A stretch of 64,000 nt of DNA from Cherax quadricarinatus (lineage: Eukaryota; Arthropoda; Malacostraca; Decapoda; Parastacidae), in contig NC_091293.1 in NCBI RefSeq assembly GCF_038502225.1, forward strand, positions 15,599,507-15,663,506. The letters run 5' to 3'. The position numbers and the translations under genes are program-made. The notes beneath the pieces are model-generated. The model did no database searches. It was not told where the DNA came from and saw only the letters and a program-made list of their open reading frames with translations. Shown here piece by piece: positions 45,943 to 58,026 of the stretch; the stretch's first letter is position 1, and every line of letters starts with the position of its first letter.

Positions 45943-46437
45943 TGCAGCACCAGTTTGGAACCCGCACCTCGCCAAGCACGTTAGGAAATTAGAGAAAGTG
46001 CAAAGGTTTTGCAGCGCCACTGTTCCCGGAGCTATGGGGCATGTCCTACGAAGAAAGGTTAAGGGAAATCGACCTGACAACAATAGAGGACAGGAGAGAG
46101 AGGGGGGGGGGACATGATAACATAACATAAAATACTGAGAGGAATTGACAAGGTGGACAGGGACAGGGACAGGATGTTCCCGAGATGAGACAGAAATAAG
46201 AGGTCACAATTAGAAGTTGAAGATTCAAATGAGTCACAGGGATGTTTGGAAGTATTTCCTCAGTCAATGAGTTGTCAGGAAGTTGAATAGTCTGGAAGGT
46301 GACGTAATGGAGACAGGATCCATGCATAGCTTTAAGAAGAGGTACGCAAAGCTCATGGAGCAGGGAGAGAGTGGACCATGTAGTGACCAGTGAAGAGGCG
46401 AGGCCGGGAGTTGTGACTCGACCCTTGCAACCACAAT
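45943..46437 (+). pseudogene. CR1-type LINE 3' fragment
   Basis: Starts within APVWNPHLAKHVRKLEKVQR (45945) and continues in broken frames through MSYEERLREIDLTT to the 3' end AGAGGCGAGGCCGGGAGTTG, TGACTCGACCCTTGCAACCA. It resumes CR1 sequence on the far side of the gypsy remnant, in the same orientation as 42745-43136. About 500 bases of CR1 are missing between the two. Confidence 0.85.
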
Positions 46438-46439
46438 TA

Positions 46440-46980
46440 TATGGTTTGGAACCCACACCTGGTCAAGCACGTCAATAAATTAGAGAAAATGCAAAGATTT
46501 GCAACAAGAATAGTCTCGGAGCTAAGGGGAATGTACTACGAAGAAAGGTTAAGGGAAATCGACCTGACGACACTGGAGGACAGGAGGGTTAGGAGAGACA
46601 TGCTAAAGTCATATAAAATACTGAGAGGAATTGACCAGGTGGACAGAGATAGGATGTTCCATAGATGGGACACAGAAACAAAAGTTCACAATTGGAAATT
46701 GAAGACTCAGATGAATCATAGGATGTTAGGAAGTATTTCTTCAGTCGTAGAGTTGTCAGGAAGAGGCACAGTCTGGAAAGTGATGTAGTGGAGGCAGGAA
46801 CCATACATAGTTTTACAACGAGGTTTAATAAAGCACAAGGATCAGGGAGAGAGAGTAGTGATCAGTGAAGAGGCGGGACCCCTGCAACCACAAATAAGTG
46901 AGTACACATACACACACAGGAGCTGTGACTCGACCCCTGCAACCGCAATTAAGTGAGTACACACTCACACACACAAAACA
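46440..46980 (+). pseudogene. CR1-type LINE 3' fragment with doubled tail
   Basis: Starts at VWNPHLVKHVNKLEKMQRFA and runs RIVSELRGMYYEERLREIDL through LRGIDQVDRDRMFHRWDTET, a frameshift, to the tail AAATAAGTGAGTACACAT(AC)n at 46895. A second short copy of the 3' end (GGAGCTGTGACTCGACCCCT to AAGTGAGTACACACTCACAC) follows at 46919-46980. Confidence 0.87.
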
Positions 46981-46984
46981 CCTG

Positions 46985-47310
46985 ACCTTATCTAGAGTAG
47001 ATACTCTCTCCTTCTTGTGGCTTTGTCATAACCACTTTGCCAAATCCACTTTTCTCATATCCAGTTTCTCATTTCCACTTTGCTAAATCAACTTTGTCAG
47101 GTTCACTTCAGAACCCACGTATGGAGACAGCCTCACCTTCAGAGTGCATATGTTCATCCCTGTTCACTTTACTCACACTGAGATAATTTCATTGGTGTGA
47201 TATCGTTCAGTGGACGTTGCCACTACCTCGGAGTATCTTGAATGTTGTGATCATGTTTCCTCCGCATCATCGTATCCTAAAACTGTCTTACTTGCTCTCG
47301 TAAACTAATG
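46985..47310. other. Interval with no recognised gene
   Basis: About 330 bases of sequence between CR1 tails and the 20-bp minisatellite. Local CCACTTTGCCAAATC-like duplications only. Confidence 0.45.
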
Positions 47311-47314
47311 GTCT

Positions 47315-48080
47315 CATATACTCCAGTACTGGTGTCATATATCGATCTTTCATACCCCAGAACTAGTCCTGCACCCCAATACTGGTCTGGCACCCCATTA
47401 CTGGTCTTTCATACCCCAGTACTGGTCCTGCACCCCAGTACTGGTCTGGCACCCCATTACTGGTCTTTCATAACCCAGTACTAATCCTGCACCCCAGTAC
47501 TACTCAGGCGCCCCAGTACTGGTCTTTCATACTCAAGTACTGGTCTTGCACCCCAGTACTGGTCAGGCACCCAAGTACAGGTCTTTCATACCCAGTACTG
47601 GTCTCGTACCCCAGTACTGGTCTTGTACCCCAGTACTGGTCTGGCACCCCAGTCTGGCACCCCAGTACTGGTCTGGCATCCCAGTACTGGTCTGGCACCC
47701 CAGTACTGGTCTGGCACCCCAGTACTGGTTTGGCACCTCAGTACTGGTCTGGCACCCAAGTACTGGTCTCTCAAACCCAGTACTGGTCTTGCGCCCCAGT
47801 ACTGGTCTTTCATACCCAGTACTGGTCTCGTACCCCAGTACTGGTCTTGTACCCCAGTACTGGTCTGGCCCCCCAGTACTGGTCTGGCACTCCAGTACTG
47901 GTCTGGCACCTCAGTACTGGTCTGGCACCCCAGTACTGGTCTGGCACCTCAGTACTGGTCTGGCACCCCAGTACTGGTCTGGCACCTCAGTACTGGTCTG
48001 GCACCCCAGTACTGGTCTGGCACCCCAGTACTGGTCTGGCACCCCAGTACTGGTCTGGCACCCCAGTACTGGTCTGGCAT
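47315..48080. repeat. Minisatellite, 20-bp unit, about 37 copies
   Basis: The unit CAGTACTGGTCTGGCACCCC, with TTTCATA, CTCGTAC and CTTGTAC variants that group in runs. All plus-strand frames are open over long stretches (YWSG and STGL peptides) through the repeat alone. Confidence 0.96.
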
Positions 48081-48208
48081 CATGGACAGTGTCTCGTTGA
48101 TAGTGAAAATCTGTTGATATTCAGGTTATCTTCCCTGTCCTGGGTGGCACCTGTCTGTTTCTCTTGCCCGGTGTGACACTACGGTTTTAGCGCTTTCCCA
48201 CTTAATGA

Positions 48209-48895
<687 letters not shown>

Positions 48896-48899
48896 CAAT

Positions 48900-50305
48900 T
48901 CTGTCTATTGTACAACCATACGGTAAATTGTACCATAATACTGTAAGCTGCAATATCGTACTCTGTCTATTGTACCACAACACTGTCAGTTGCAAAACTG
49001 TACTCTGTCCATTGTTCCATCACACTGTCAGCTGCAACACTGCATTCTGTCCATTGTACCACAACACTGTCAGCTGAAACACCGCATTCTGTCCATTGCT
49101 CCATTACAATGTCAGCTGCAACACCGCACTCTCTCCATTGTATCACAACACTTTCAACTGCAACACCGCACTTTGTCCATTGTGCCACCACACTATCAGC
49201 TGCCACACCGCACTCTGCTCATTGTTCCACCACACTGTCAGCTGTGACACCGCATTCTATCCATTATTTGACCACACTGTCAGCTGCAACACCACACTCT
49301 GTCCAATGTTCCACAACACTGTCAGTTGTGACACCACACTCTGCCCAGTGTTCCATAACACTGTCAGCTGCAACACCACACTCTGTACAACGTTCCACAA
49401 CACTGTCAGCTGCAACACCACACTCTGTCCAGTGTTCCACAAAACTGTCAGCTGCAACACCACACTCTGTCCAATGTTCCACAACACTGTCAGCTGCAAC
49501 ACCACACTCTGTCCAATGTTCCACAACACTGTCAGCTGCAACACCACACTCTGTCCAATGTACCACAACACTGTCAGCTGTAACACCACACTCTGTCCAG
49601 TGTTCCACAACACTGTCAGCTGCAACACAACACTCTGTCCAATGTACCACAACACTGTCAGCTGCAACACCACACTCTGTCCAGAGTTCCACAACACTGT
49701 CAGCTGTGACACCACACTATGTCCAGTGTTCCACAACACTGTCAGCTGTGACACCACACTATGTCCAGTGCACCACAACACTGTCAGCTGTGACACCACA
49801 CTATGTCCAGTGCACCACAACACTGTCAACTGTGACACCACACTATGTCCAGTGCACCACAACACTGTCAGCTGTGACACCACACTATGTCCAGTGCACC
49901 ACAACACTGTCAGCTGTGACACCACACTATGTCCAGTGCACCACAACACTGTCAACTGTGACACCACACTATGTCCAGTGCACCACAACACTGTCAGCTG
50001 TGACACCACACTATGTCCAGTGCACCACAACACTGTCAACTGTGACACCACACTATGTCCAGTGTACCACAACACTGTCAGCTGTGACACCACACTATGT
50101 CCAGTGCACCACAACACTGTCAGCTGTGACACCACACTATGTCCAGTGCACCACAACACTGTCAACTGTGACACCACACTATGTCCAGTGCACCACAACA
50201 CTGTCAACTGTGACACCACACTATGTCCAGTGCACCACAACACTGTCAGCTGTGACACCACACTACGTCCAGTGTACCACAACACTGTCAGCTGTGGCAC
50301 CACAC
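48900..50305. repeat. Minisatellite, 42-bp unit, about 32 copies
   Basis: The unit CACAACACTGTCAGCTGTGA, CACCACACTATGTCCAGTGC, AC becomes more regular from left to right. The leftmost copies are diverged (GTACCATAATACTGTAAGCTGC). The right part alternates TCAGCTG and TCAACTG. Three long frames are open (up to 416 codons) because 42 is a multiple of three. Confidence 0.97.
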
Positions 50306-50472
50306 ATTCAACCAAAATTCCTCAAACACAACTTGAAACCAGATAGTTGAGTTTTCATCCACTAATCATCCTTCTGTTCTTCTTATTGTCGCTTATTATT
50401 TGTTCTTCCTGCCTTACATTGCACCACACCTTACACTTCACTTGGTTCAGACATAACTATTGTGCCAAGAAT

Positions 50473-50631
<159 letters not shown>

Positions 50632-50794
50632 CCTCTATCCATGTCTAATGAAATAATCTTCATATAACTCAAAATGTAATATATCATTGTGTATCGTAAG
50701 TTCGTATTTAAGTTCCGCTCTTCCTAGTTAGTTACGACTAGACAATTACAATTTTCTGTTTTATGTGTTTTTGTTTGTTTCTTTGTTCTTATGT

Positions 50795-50809
50795 CTGTGT
50801 GTGTGTGTG

Positions 50810-50880
<71 letters not shown>
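50795..50880. repeat. (GT)n array at the 3' end of a CR1 copy
   Basis: About 85 bases of GT. On the minus strand it is the (AC)n that follows the CR1 tail GTGAGTACACAC. Confidence 0.95.
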
Positions 50881-50882
<2 letters not shown>

Positions 50883-51462
50883 TATGTGTGTACTCACTTA
50901 GTTGAGGTTGCGGGGGTCGAGTCCGAGCTCCTGGCCCCGCCTCTTCACTGATCGCTACTAGGTCACTCTCCCTGAGCCGTGAGCTGTATCATACCTCTGC
51001 TTAAAGCTATGTATGGATCCTGCCTCCACTATATCGCTTCCCAAACTATTCCACTTACTGACTACTCTGTGGCTGAAGAAATACTTCCTAACATCCCAGT
51101 GATTCATCTGTGTCTTCAGCTTCCATCTGTGTCCCCTTGTTACTGTGTCCAATCTCTGGAACATCCTGTCTTTGTCCACCTTGTCAATTCCTCTCAGTAT
51201 TTTGTATGTCGTTATCATGTCCCCCCTATCTCTCCTGTCCTCCAGTGTCGTCAGGCTGATTTCCCTTAACCTCTCCTCGTAGGACATACCTCTTAGCTCT
51301 GGGACTAGTCTTGTTGCAAACCTTTGCACTTTCTCTAGTTTCTTTACGTGCTTGGCTAGGTGTGGGTTCCAAACTGGTGACGCATACTCCAATATGGGCC
51401 TAACGTACACGGTGTACAGGGTCCTGAATGATTCCTTATTAAGATGTCGGAATGCTGTTCTG

Positions 51463-51463
<1 letters not shown>
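50881..51463 (-). pseudogene. CR1-type LINE, C-terminal fragment
   Basis: Minus strand: LRTAFRHLNKESFRTLYTVY, VRPILEYASPVWNPHLAKHV, KKLEKVQRFATRLVPELRGM, then to the stop and the 3' end AAGAGGCGGGGCCAGGAGCT and GTGAGTACACACAC. Cut on its 5' side by the (GT)n at 51464. The surviving frame is uninterrupted for about 180 codons. Confidence 0.92.

Positions 51464-51492
<29 letters not shown>
51464..51492. repeat. (GT)n between two CR1 copies
   Basis: A short GT run that ends one CR1 copy (5' side) and begins the tail of the next (TACTCACCTATTTG twice in a row). Confidence 0.95.
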
Positions 51493-51497
<5 letters not shown>

Positions 51498-54400
51498 CAC
51501 CTATTTGTACTCACCTATTTGTGGTTGCAGGGGTCGAGTCTTAGCTCCTGGCCCCGCCTCTTCACCGGTTGCTACTGGGCCCTCTCTCTCCCCGCTCCAT
51601 GAGCTTTATCAAACCTCGTCTTAAAACTGTGTATGGTTCCTGCCTCCACTAAGTCATTTTCTAGGCTATTCCACTGCCTTACAACTCTATGACTGAAGAA
51701 ATACTTCCTACTATCTCTCTGACTCATTTGTGTCTTCAACTTCCAATTGTGGCCTCTTGTTTCTGTGTCCCCTCCCTGGAACATCCTGTCTTTGTCCACC
51801 TTGTCTATTCCACGCAGTATTTTATATGTCGTTATCATGTCTCCCCTGACCCTCCTGTCCTCCAGTGTCGTCAGGCCGATTTCCCTTAATCTTTCTTCAT
51901 AGGACATTCCCCTTAGCTCTGGAACTAACCTTGTCGCAAACCTTTGTACTTTCTCTAGTTTCTTGACGTGCTTTATCAAGTGCGGGTTCCAAACAGGTGC
52001 TGCATACTCCAGTATGGGCCTGACATACACGGTGTACAGTGTCTTGAACGATTCCTTACTAAGGTATCGGAATGCTGTTCTCAGGTTTCCAGGCGCCCAT
52101 ATGCTGCAGCAGTTATCTGATTGATGTATGCTTCCGGAGACATGCTCGGTGTTATACTCACCCCAAGATCTTTCTCCTTGAGTGAGGTTTGTGGTCTTTG
52201 GCCACCTAGCCTATACTCTGTCTGTGGTCTTCTGTGTCCTTCCCCTATCTTCATGACTTTGCATTTGGCAGGATTAAATTCGAGAAGCCATTTGCTGGAC
52301 CAGGTGTCCAGTCTGTCCAGGTCTCTTTGAAGTCCTGCCTGGTCCTCATCAGATTTAATTCTCCTCATTAACTTCACATCATCTGCAAACAGGGACACTT
52401 CTGAGTCTAACCCTTCCATCATGTCGTTCACATATACCTAAAATAGCACTGGTCCTAGGACCGACCCCTGTGGGACCCCGCTCGTCACAGGTGCCCACTG
52501 TGATACATCATTACGTACCAAGACTCGTTGTTTCCTCCCTGTCAGGTATTCTCTGATCCATTGCAGTGCCCTTCCTGTTATATGCGCCTGATGCTCTAGC
52601 TTCTGCACTAATCTCTTGTGAGGAACTGAGTCAAAGGCCTTCTTGCAGTCCAAGAAGATGCAATCAAGCCACCCCTCTCTCTCGTGTCTTACTTCTGTTA
52701 TTTTATCATAAAACTCCAGAAGGTTTGTGACACAGGATTTGCCTTCCGTGAATCCGTGCTGGTTGGCATTTATACTCCTTTTCCCTTCAAGGTGCTCCAC
52801 CACTCTCCTCCTGATAATCTTCTCCATAATTTTGCATACTATACACGTCAATGACACAGGTCTATAGTTTAGTGCCTCTTTTCTGTCTCCTTTTTTAAAA
52901 ATGGGAACTACATTTGCCGTCTTCCATACCTCAGGTAGTTGCTCAGTTTCCAGGGACGTGTTGAAGATTGTGGTAAGTGGCATGCACAACATATATGCTC
53001 CCTCTCTAAGGACCCACGGGGAGATGTTGCCCGGTCCCATTGCCTTTGAGGTATCGATGTCCCTTAGCAGTTTCTTCACCTCCTCCTCATCTGTATGTAT
53101 GTCGTCCAACACTTGTTGGTGTATTCCTTGCTGGTGTCCCCATCTGGTCTGTCCCCCCAGAGTCCTTCCTGTCTCTACTGTAAATACTTCCTTAAATCTC
53201 GTGTTGAGCTCCTCACATACCTCTTGATCGTTTCTTGTGAGTTCTCCACCTTCTTTCCTCAGCCGTATCACCTAGTCCTTGACTGTTGTCTTCCTCCTAA
53301 TGTGGCTATACAGCAGTTTCGGGTCAGATTTGACTTTCGATGCTATGTCGTTTTCATACTGTCGCTGGGCCTCCCTCCTTATCTGTGCATACTCGTTTCT
53401 GGCTCTTCTACTAATCTCCTTGTTTTCCTGTGTCCTATGCCTCCTGTAGTTTTTGCCTCCCTACACCTTCGGGTAAACCAAGGACTCGTTTCGGTCTTCC
53501 TATTATTTCTGTTTCCCTTGGGAACAAAACTTTCCTCTGCCTCCTTGCACTTTGTTGCCACATATTCCATCATCTCGTTTACTGATTTTCCTACCATTTC
53601 TCTGTCCCATTGAATCTCCTGCAGGAAGTTTCTCATACCTGTGTAGTCCCCCCTTTTATAGTTTGGCCTGTCCCCTTCAGTTCCTGTTACCTTCTCCACT
53701 TGTAACTCTACTATATAGTCAAAATTCAGAACCTCGTGATCGCTAGCTCCAAGGGGCCTCTCGTAAGTGATGTCCTCAATGTCTGAACTGCTCAGGGTGA
53801 ACACAAGATCCAGTCTTGGTGGCTCATCCTCCCCTCTCTCTCTGGTTGTGTCCCTGACATGTTGATGCATGAGGTTTTCAAGTACCACATCCATCATCTT
53901 GGCTCTCCATGTTTAGGGACCCCCATGTGGCTCCAGGTTTTCCCAGTCGATCTCCCTGTGGTTGAAATCGCCCATTACCAGTAACTTTGCTCTGCTCGAT
54001 TGAGCTCTTCTTGTCACCTCAGCCAGAGTGTCCACCATCACCCTGTTGTTTTCTTCGTACTCCTCTCTTGGTCTCCTGCAGTTCTGTGGTGGGTTATACA
54101 TCACTCCAATGACTACTTTATGTTCTCCGGACTGAATTGTACGTACAATGTAGTCTCTTTCTCCAATCATGTCCATGCCTTCCATTTCCTCAAATCCTCA
54201 TCGGTGTTTTATGAGCAGTGCAACCCCTCCTCCCCCTCTACTCCTTCTATCTTTCCTCAGGATCTGATATCCAGTTGGGAAGATTGTGTCTGTTATTGTC
54301 TCAGCGAGTTTTGTTTCTGTGACTGCTATGATGTCTAGGGATTTCTCATTGATTCTTTCGTTCCACTCCTCATGTTTATTCGTTATTCCATCCGCGTTTG

Positions 54401-54996
54401 TGTACCAAACTTTCAGTTTCTTTTCTATCATTGTGGTCATGCAAGAATATTGGGGTTGGGAAGCGAGAGCCTTGGTGGGGGCCTATATGGGGCTGTGGTG
54501 TAGGTGGGGTTTGTGATGATGGGGGTGGGGTCAGAATGCCCATAAGGGACAGCTGTTGGGGTGAGGTTTGTGATGTGGGGGTTGGTGGCAGAGGGAACAG
54601 TGAGTTGGTTGTAGTATAGGTTGCTCAGTTGCGTTGGGAATGTCGCGGTTGGAGTCTTTTGGTGGGAGATTCTGTGGGGTGTGTTTGCCCTTTCTCCTGT
54701 GTCTGGGTCCTGCTTATCTTCGTCATTGCCTCTCGTTCCTCCTTGCATCTCTGTATCCTCTCTTTCAGTGTAGTCCTTTCTTCTTGTGTTCTGTCGCAGT
54801 CGAGGTATACTCTCTGGTGCCCCTGTTTGTCCCTCAGTCTTGCTTTCTCTTGCAGAATCCTGGTTCGAGCTGATTCTTCCTTGAAAATTACTTTGACAGG
54901 CCGTATCCTTCCACTCGCAAACCACCCAGTTCTCTGAAAATTTGTCACCTGGGTCATATTGCCCTCACCTATTGTTTTCATGATGCCTTCAATCAT
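51493..54996 (-). pseudogene. CR1-type LINE, near full ORF2 plus part of ORF1, several stops
   Basis: From 5' (right) to 3': ORF1 C-terminal part (MTQVTNFQRTGWFASGRIRP, YLDCDRTQEERTTLKERIQR; 54625-54996), endonuclease (KVWYTNADGITNKHEEW at 54425, VTETKLAE, MGDFNHREIDWENL, RLDLVFTL, RPLGASDHEVL to 53720), basic linker (frameshift near 53455), RT (53270-52360: NYRPVSLTCIVCK, GKSCVTNLLEFYD, LDCKKAFDSVPH, GVPQGSVLGPVLF, SLFADDVKLM) and C-terminal region. In-frame stops occur at 54198, 53910, 53272 and 52438, and a frameshift near 52080. The 3' end is a doubled CAAATAGGTGAGTA. Confidence 0.93.
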
Positions 54997-55007
54997 TTTT
55001 TTCTCCT

Positions 55008-55011
<4 letters not shown>

Positions 55012-55059
<48 letters not shown>

Positions 55060-55079
55060 TTTGTTTGTGTGTGTGTGTA
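55012..55079. repeat. (GT)n array between CR1 copies
   Basis: GT run with TTGTTTGTTT interruption. It abuts the 5' end of the CR1 copy on its left and the 3' tail of the next copy on its right. Confidence 0.95.
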
Positions 55080-57892
55080 CTCACCTAATTGTGGTTGCAG
55101 GGGTCGAGACTCAGCTCCTGGCCCCGCCTCTTCACCGACCGCTACTAGGTTGTCTCTCCCCCTGCTCCATGAGCTTTATCATTTTTTTTATTATCACACT
55201 GGCCGATTCCCACCAAGGCAGGGTGGCCCGAAAAAGAAAAACTTTCACCATCATTCACTCCATCACTGTCTTGCCAGAAGGGTGCTTTACACTACGTTTT
55301 TAAACTGCAACATTAACACCCCTCCTTCAGAGTGCAGGCACTGTACTTCCCATCTCCAGGACTCAAGTCCGGCCTGCCGGTTTCCCTGAACCCCTTCATA
55401 AATGTTACTTTGCTCACACTCCAACAGCACGTCAAGTATTAAAAACCATTTGTCTCCATTCACTCCTATCAAACAAGCTCACGCATGCCTGCTGGAAGTC
55501 CAAGCCCCTCGCACGCAAAACCTTCTTTACCCCCACCCTCCAACCTTTCCTAGGCCGACCCCTACCCCGCCTTCCTTCCACTACAGACTGATACACTCTT
55601 GAAGTCACTCTGTTTTGCTCCATTCTCTCTACATGTCCGAACCACCTCAACAACCCTTCCTCAGCCCTCTGGACAACAGTTTTGGTAATCCCGCACCTCC
55701 TCCTAACTTCCAAACTACGAATTCTCTGCATTGTATTCACACCACACATTGCCCTCAGACATGACATCTCCACTGCCTCCAGCCTTCTCCTAGTTGCAAC
55801 ATTCATCACCCATGCTTCACACCCATATAAGAGCGTTGGTAAAACTATACTTTCATACATTTCCCTCTTTGCCTCCAAGGACAAAGTTCTTTGTCTCCAC
55901 AGACTCCTAAGTGCACCACTCACCCTTTTCCCCTCATCAATTCTATGATTCACCTCATCTTTCATAGACCCATCCGCTGACACGTCCACTCAAAAATATC
56001 TGAATACATTCACCTCCTCCATACTCTCTCCCTCCAATCTGATATCCAATCTTTCATCACCTAATCTTTTTGTTACCCTCATAACCTTACTCTTTCCTGT
56101 ATTCACTTTTAATTTTCTTCTCTTGCACACCCTACCAAATTCATCCACCAATCTCTGCAACTTCTCTTCAGAATCTCCCAAGAGCACAGTGTCATCTGCA
56201 AAGAGCAACTGTGACAGCTTCCATTTTATGTGTGATTCTTTATCTTTTAACTCCACGCCTCTTGCCAAGACCCTCGCATTTACTTCTCTTACAACCCCAT
56301 CTATAAATATATTAAACAACCATGGTGACATCACACATCCTTGTCTAAGGCCTACTTTTACTGGGAAAAAATTTCCCTCTTTCCTACATACTCTAACTTG
56401 AGCCTCACTATCCTCGTAAAAACTCTTCACTGCTTTCAGTAACCTACCTCCTACACCATACACCTGCAACATCTGCCACATTGCCCCCCTAAAGAAGAAA
56501 TACTTCCTAACATCCCTTTGACTCATCTGAGTCTTCAGCTTCCAATTGTGACCCCTTGTTTCTGTGTCCCATCTCTGGAACATCCTGTCTCTGTCAACCT
56601 TGTCTATTCCACGCAGTATTTTGTATGTCCCCTGTCCCTCCTGTCCTCCAGTGTTGTCAGACCGATTTCCCTTAACCTCTCTTCATAGGGCATTCCCCTT
56701 AGCTCTGGAACTTGCCTTGTTGCAAACCTTTGCACTTTCTCTAAATTCTTGACGTGTTTGACCAGGTGTGGGTTCCAAACTGGTGCTGCGTACTCCAGTA
56801 TGGGCCTGACGTACACAGTGTATGAAGTCTTGAACGATTCCTTACTGAGGTACCGGAACACTATTCTCAGGTTTGCCAAGCGTCCATATGCCGCTGCAGT
56901 TATCTGGTTAATGTGTGCTTCTGGCGATGTACTCGGTATTATGCTCACTCCTAGGTCTTTCTGCTTGAGTGAGGTTTGCAGCCTTTGGCCATCTAGCCTA
57001 TACTCTGTCTACAGTCTTCTTTTCCCTCCTCCGATCTTCATGACTTTGCATTTGGCGGGGTTAAATTCTAGGAGCCAGTTTCTGGGCCATGCATCCAGCC
57101 TGTCCAGGTCTCTTTGTAGACCTGTCTGGTCCACGTCTGATTTAATTATCCTCATTAACTTCACGTCATCTGCAAACAGGGACACTTCTGAGTCTATCCC
57201 TTCCGTCATGTCGTTCACATATACCCAGAATAGCACTGGTCCCAGGACTGACCCCTGTGGGACCACGCTCGTCACTGGCGCCCACTGTGATACCTCATCA
57301 CGGACCATGACTCGCTGTTGCCTCCCTGTTAGGTATTCTCTGATCCATTGCAGTGCCCTTCCTGTTATACGAGCCTGTTCCTCTAACTTCTGTACTAATC
57401 TCTTGCAGTCCAAGAAAATGCAATCAACCCACCCCTCCCTCTCATTTCTTACTTCAGTTACCTTGTCGTAAAACTCTAGTTGGTTTGTGACACAGGATTT
57501 GCCTTCCATGAATCCGTGCTGGCTGTCGTTTATAATCTTGTTCTGCTCCATGTGCTCCACCAGTCTCCTCCTGATAATCTTTTCCAAGACTTTGCATACT
57601 ATACATGTCAGTGACACTGGTCTATAATTTAGTGCTTCATTTCTGTCTCCCTTCTTAAGATGGGAACTACATTTTCCTTCTTCCATACTTCAGGTAGTTG
57701 CCTAGTTTCAAGGGAAGTGTTGAAGATTTTGGTTAGTGGCACACGTAGTGTCCCTGCTCCCTCTCTAAGGACCCACGGAGAGATGTTGTCCGGTCCCACC
57801 TCCTTTGAGGTTTCAAGGTCACTTAGGAGCTTCTCAACCTCCTCCTCAGTTGTGTGTAATTCATCCATCACTTGTTGGTATTTCCCTTGTTG
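55080..57892 (-). pseudogene. CR1-type LINE split by an RTE insertion
   Basis: The 3' end (55080-55186: GTACTCACCTAATTGTGGTT to CATGAGCTTTATCA) and the body (56486-57892) are one copy interrupted by an RTE LINE. About 115 bases of CR1 (between the GAGCTTTATCAT and GAAGAAATACTTCC landmarks) are missing at the site. The body gives, on the minus strand, LLSDLETSKEVGPDNISPWV, NYRPVSLTCIVCKVLEKIIR, GFMEGKSCVTNQLEFYDKV, VVPQGSVLGPVLF, SLFADDVKLM and APVWNPHLVKHVKNLEKVQR. A deletion has removed part of the DCKKAFD block (FLDCKRLVQKLEEQA), and frameshifts occur near 57650 and 56990. It is 5'-truncated at (GT)n. Confidence 0.92.
55187..56485 (-). pseudogene. RTE-type LINE inserted in CR1, RT core to C-terminus
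   Basis: Minus strand: GVGGRLLKAVKSFYED, GLRQGCVMSPWLFNIFIDGV, LSQLLFADDTVLLGDSEEKL (FADD at about 56200), KVNTGKSKVM, then an in-frame TGA at 55990. The C-terminal region follows: [78 protein letters not shown]. This is the RTE/BovB pattern. The 5' part (endonuclease, first RT motifs) is absent. The 3' end is TCGGGCCACCCTGCCTTGGT and an AT-rich tail. Confidence 0.92.

Positions 57893-58026
<134 letters not shown>

Noticed and set aside
49096..50346. Three overlapping frames of 350-416 codons
   Set aside because: Produced by the 42-bp minisatellite (14 codons per unit) in several frames and both strands.
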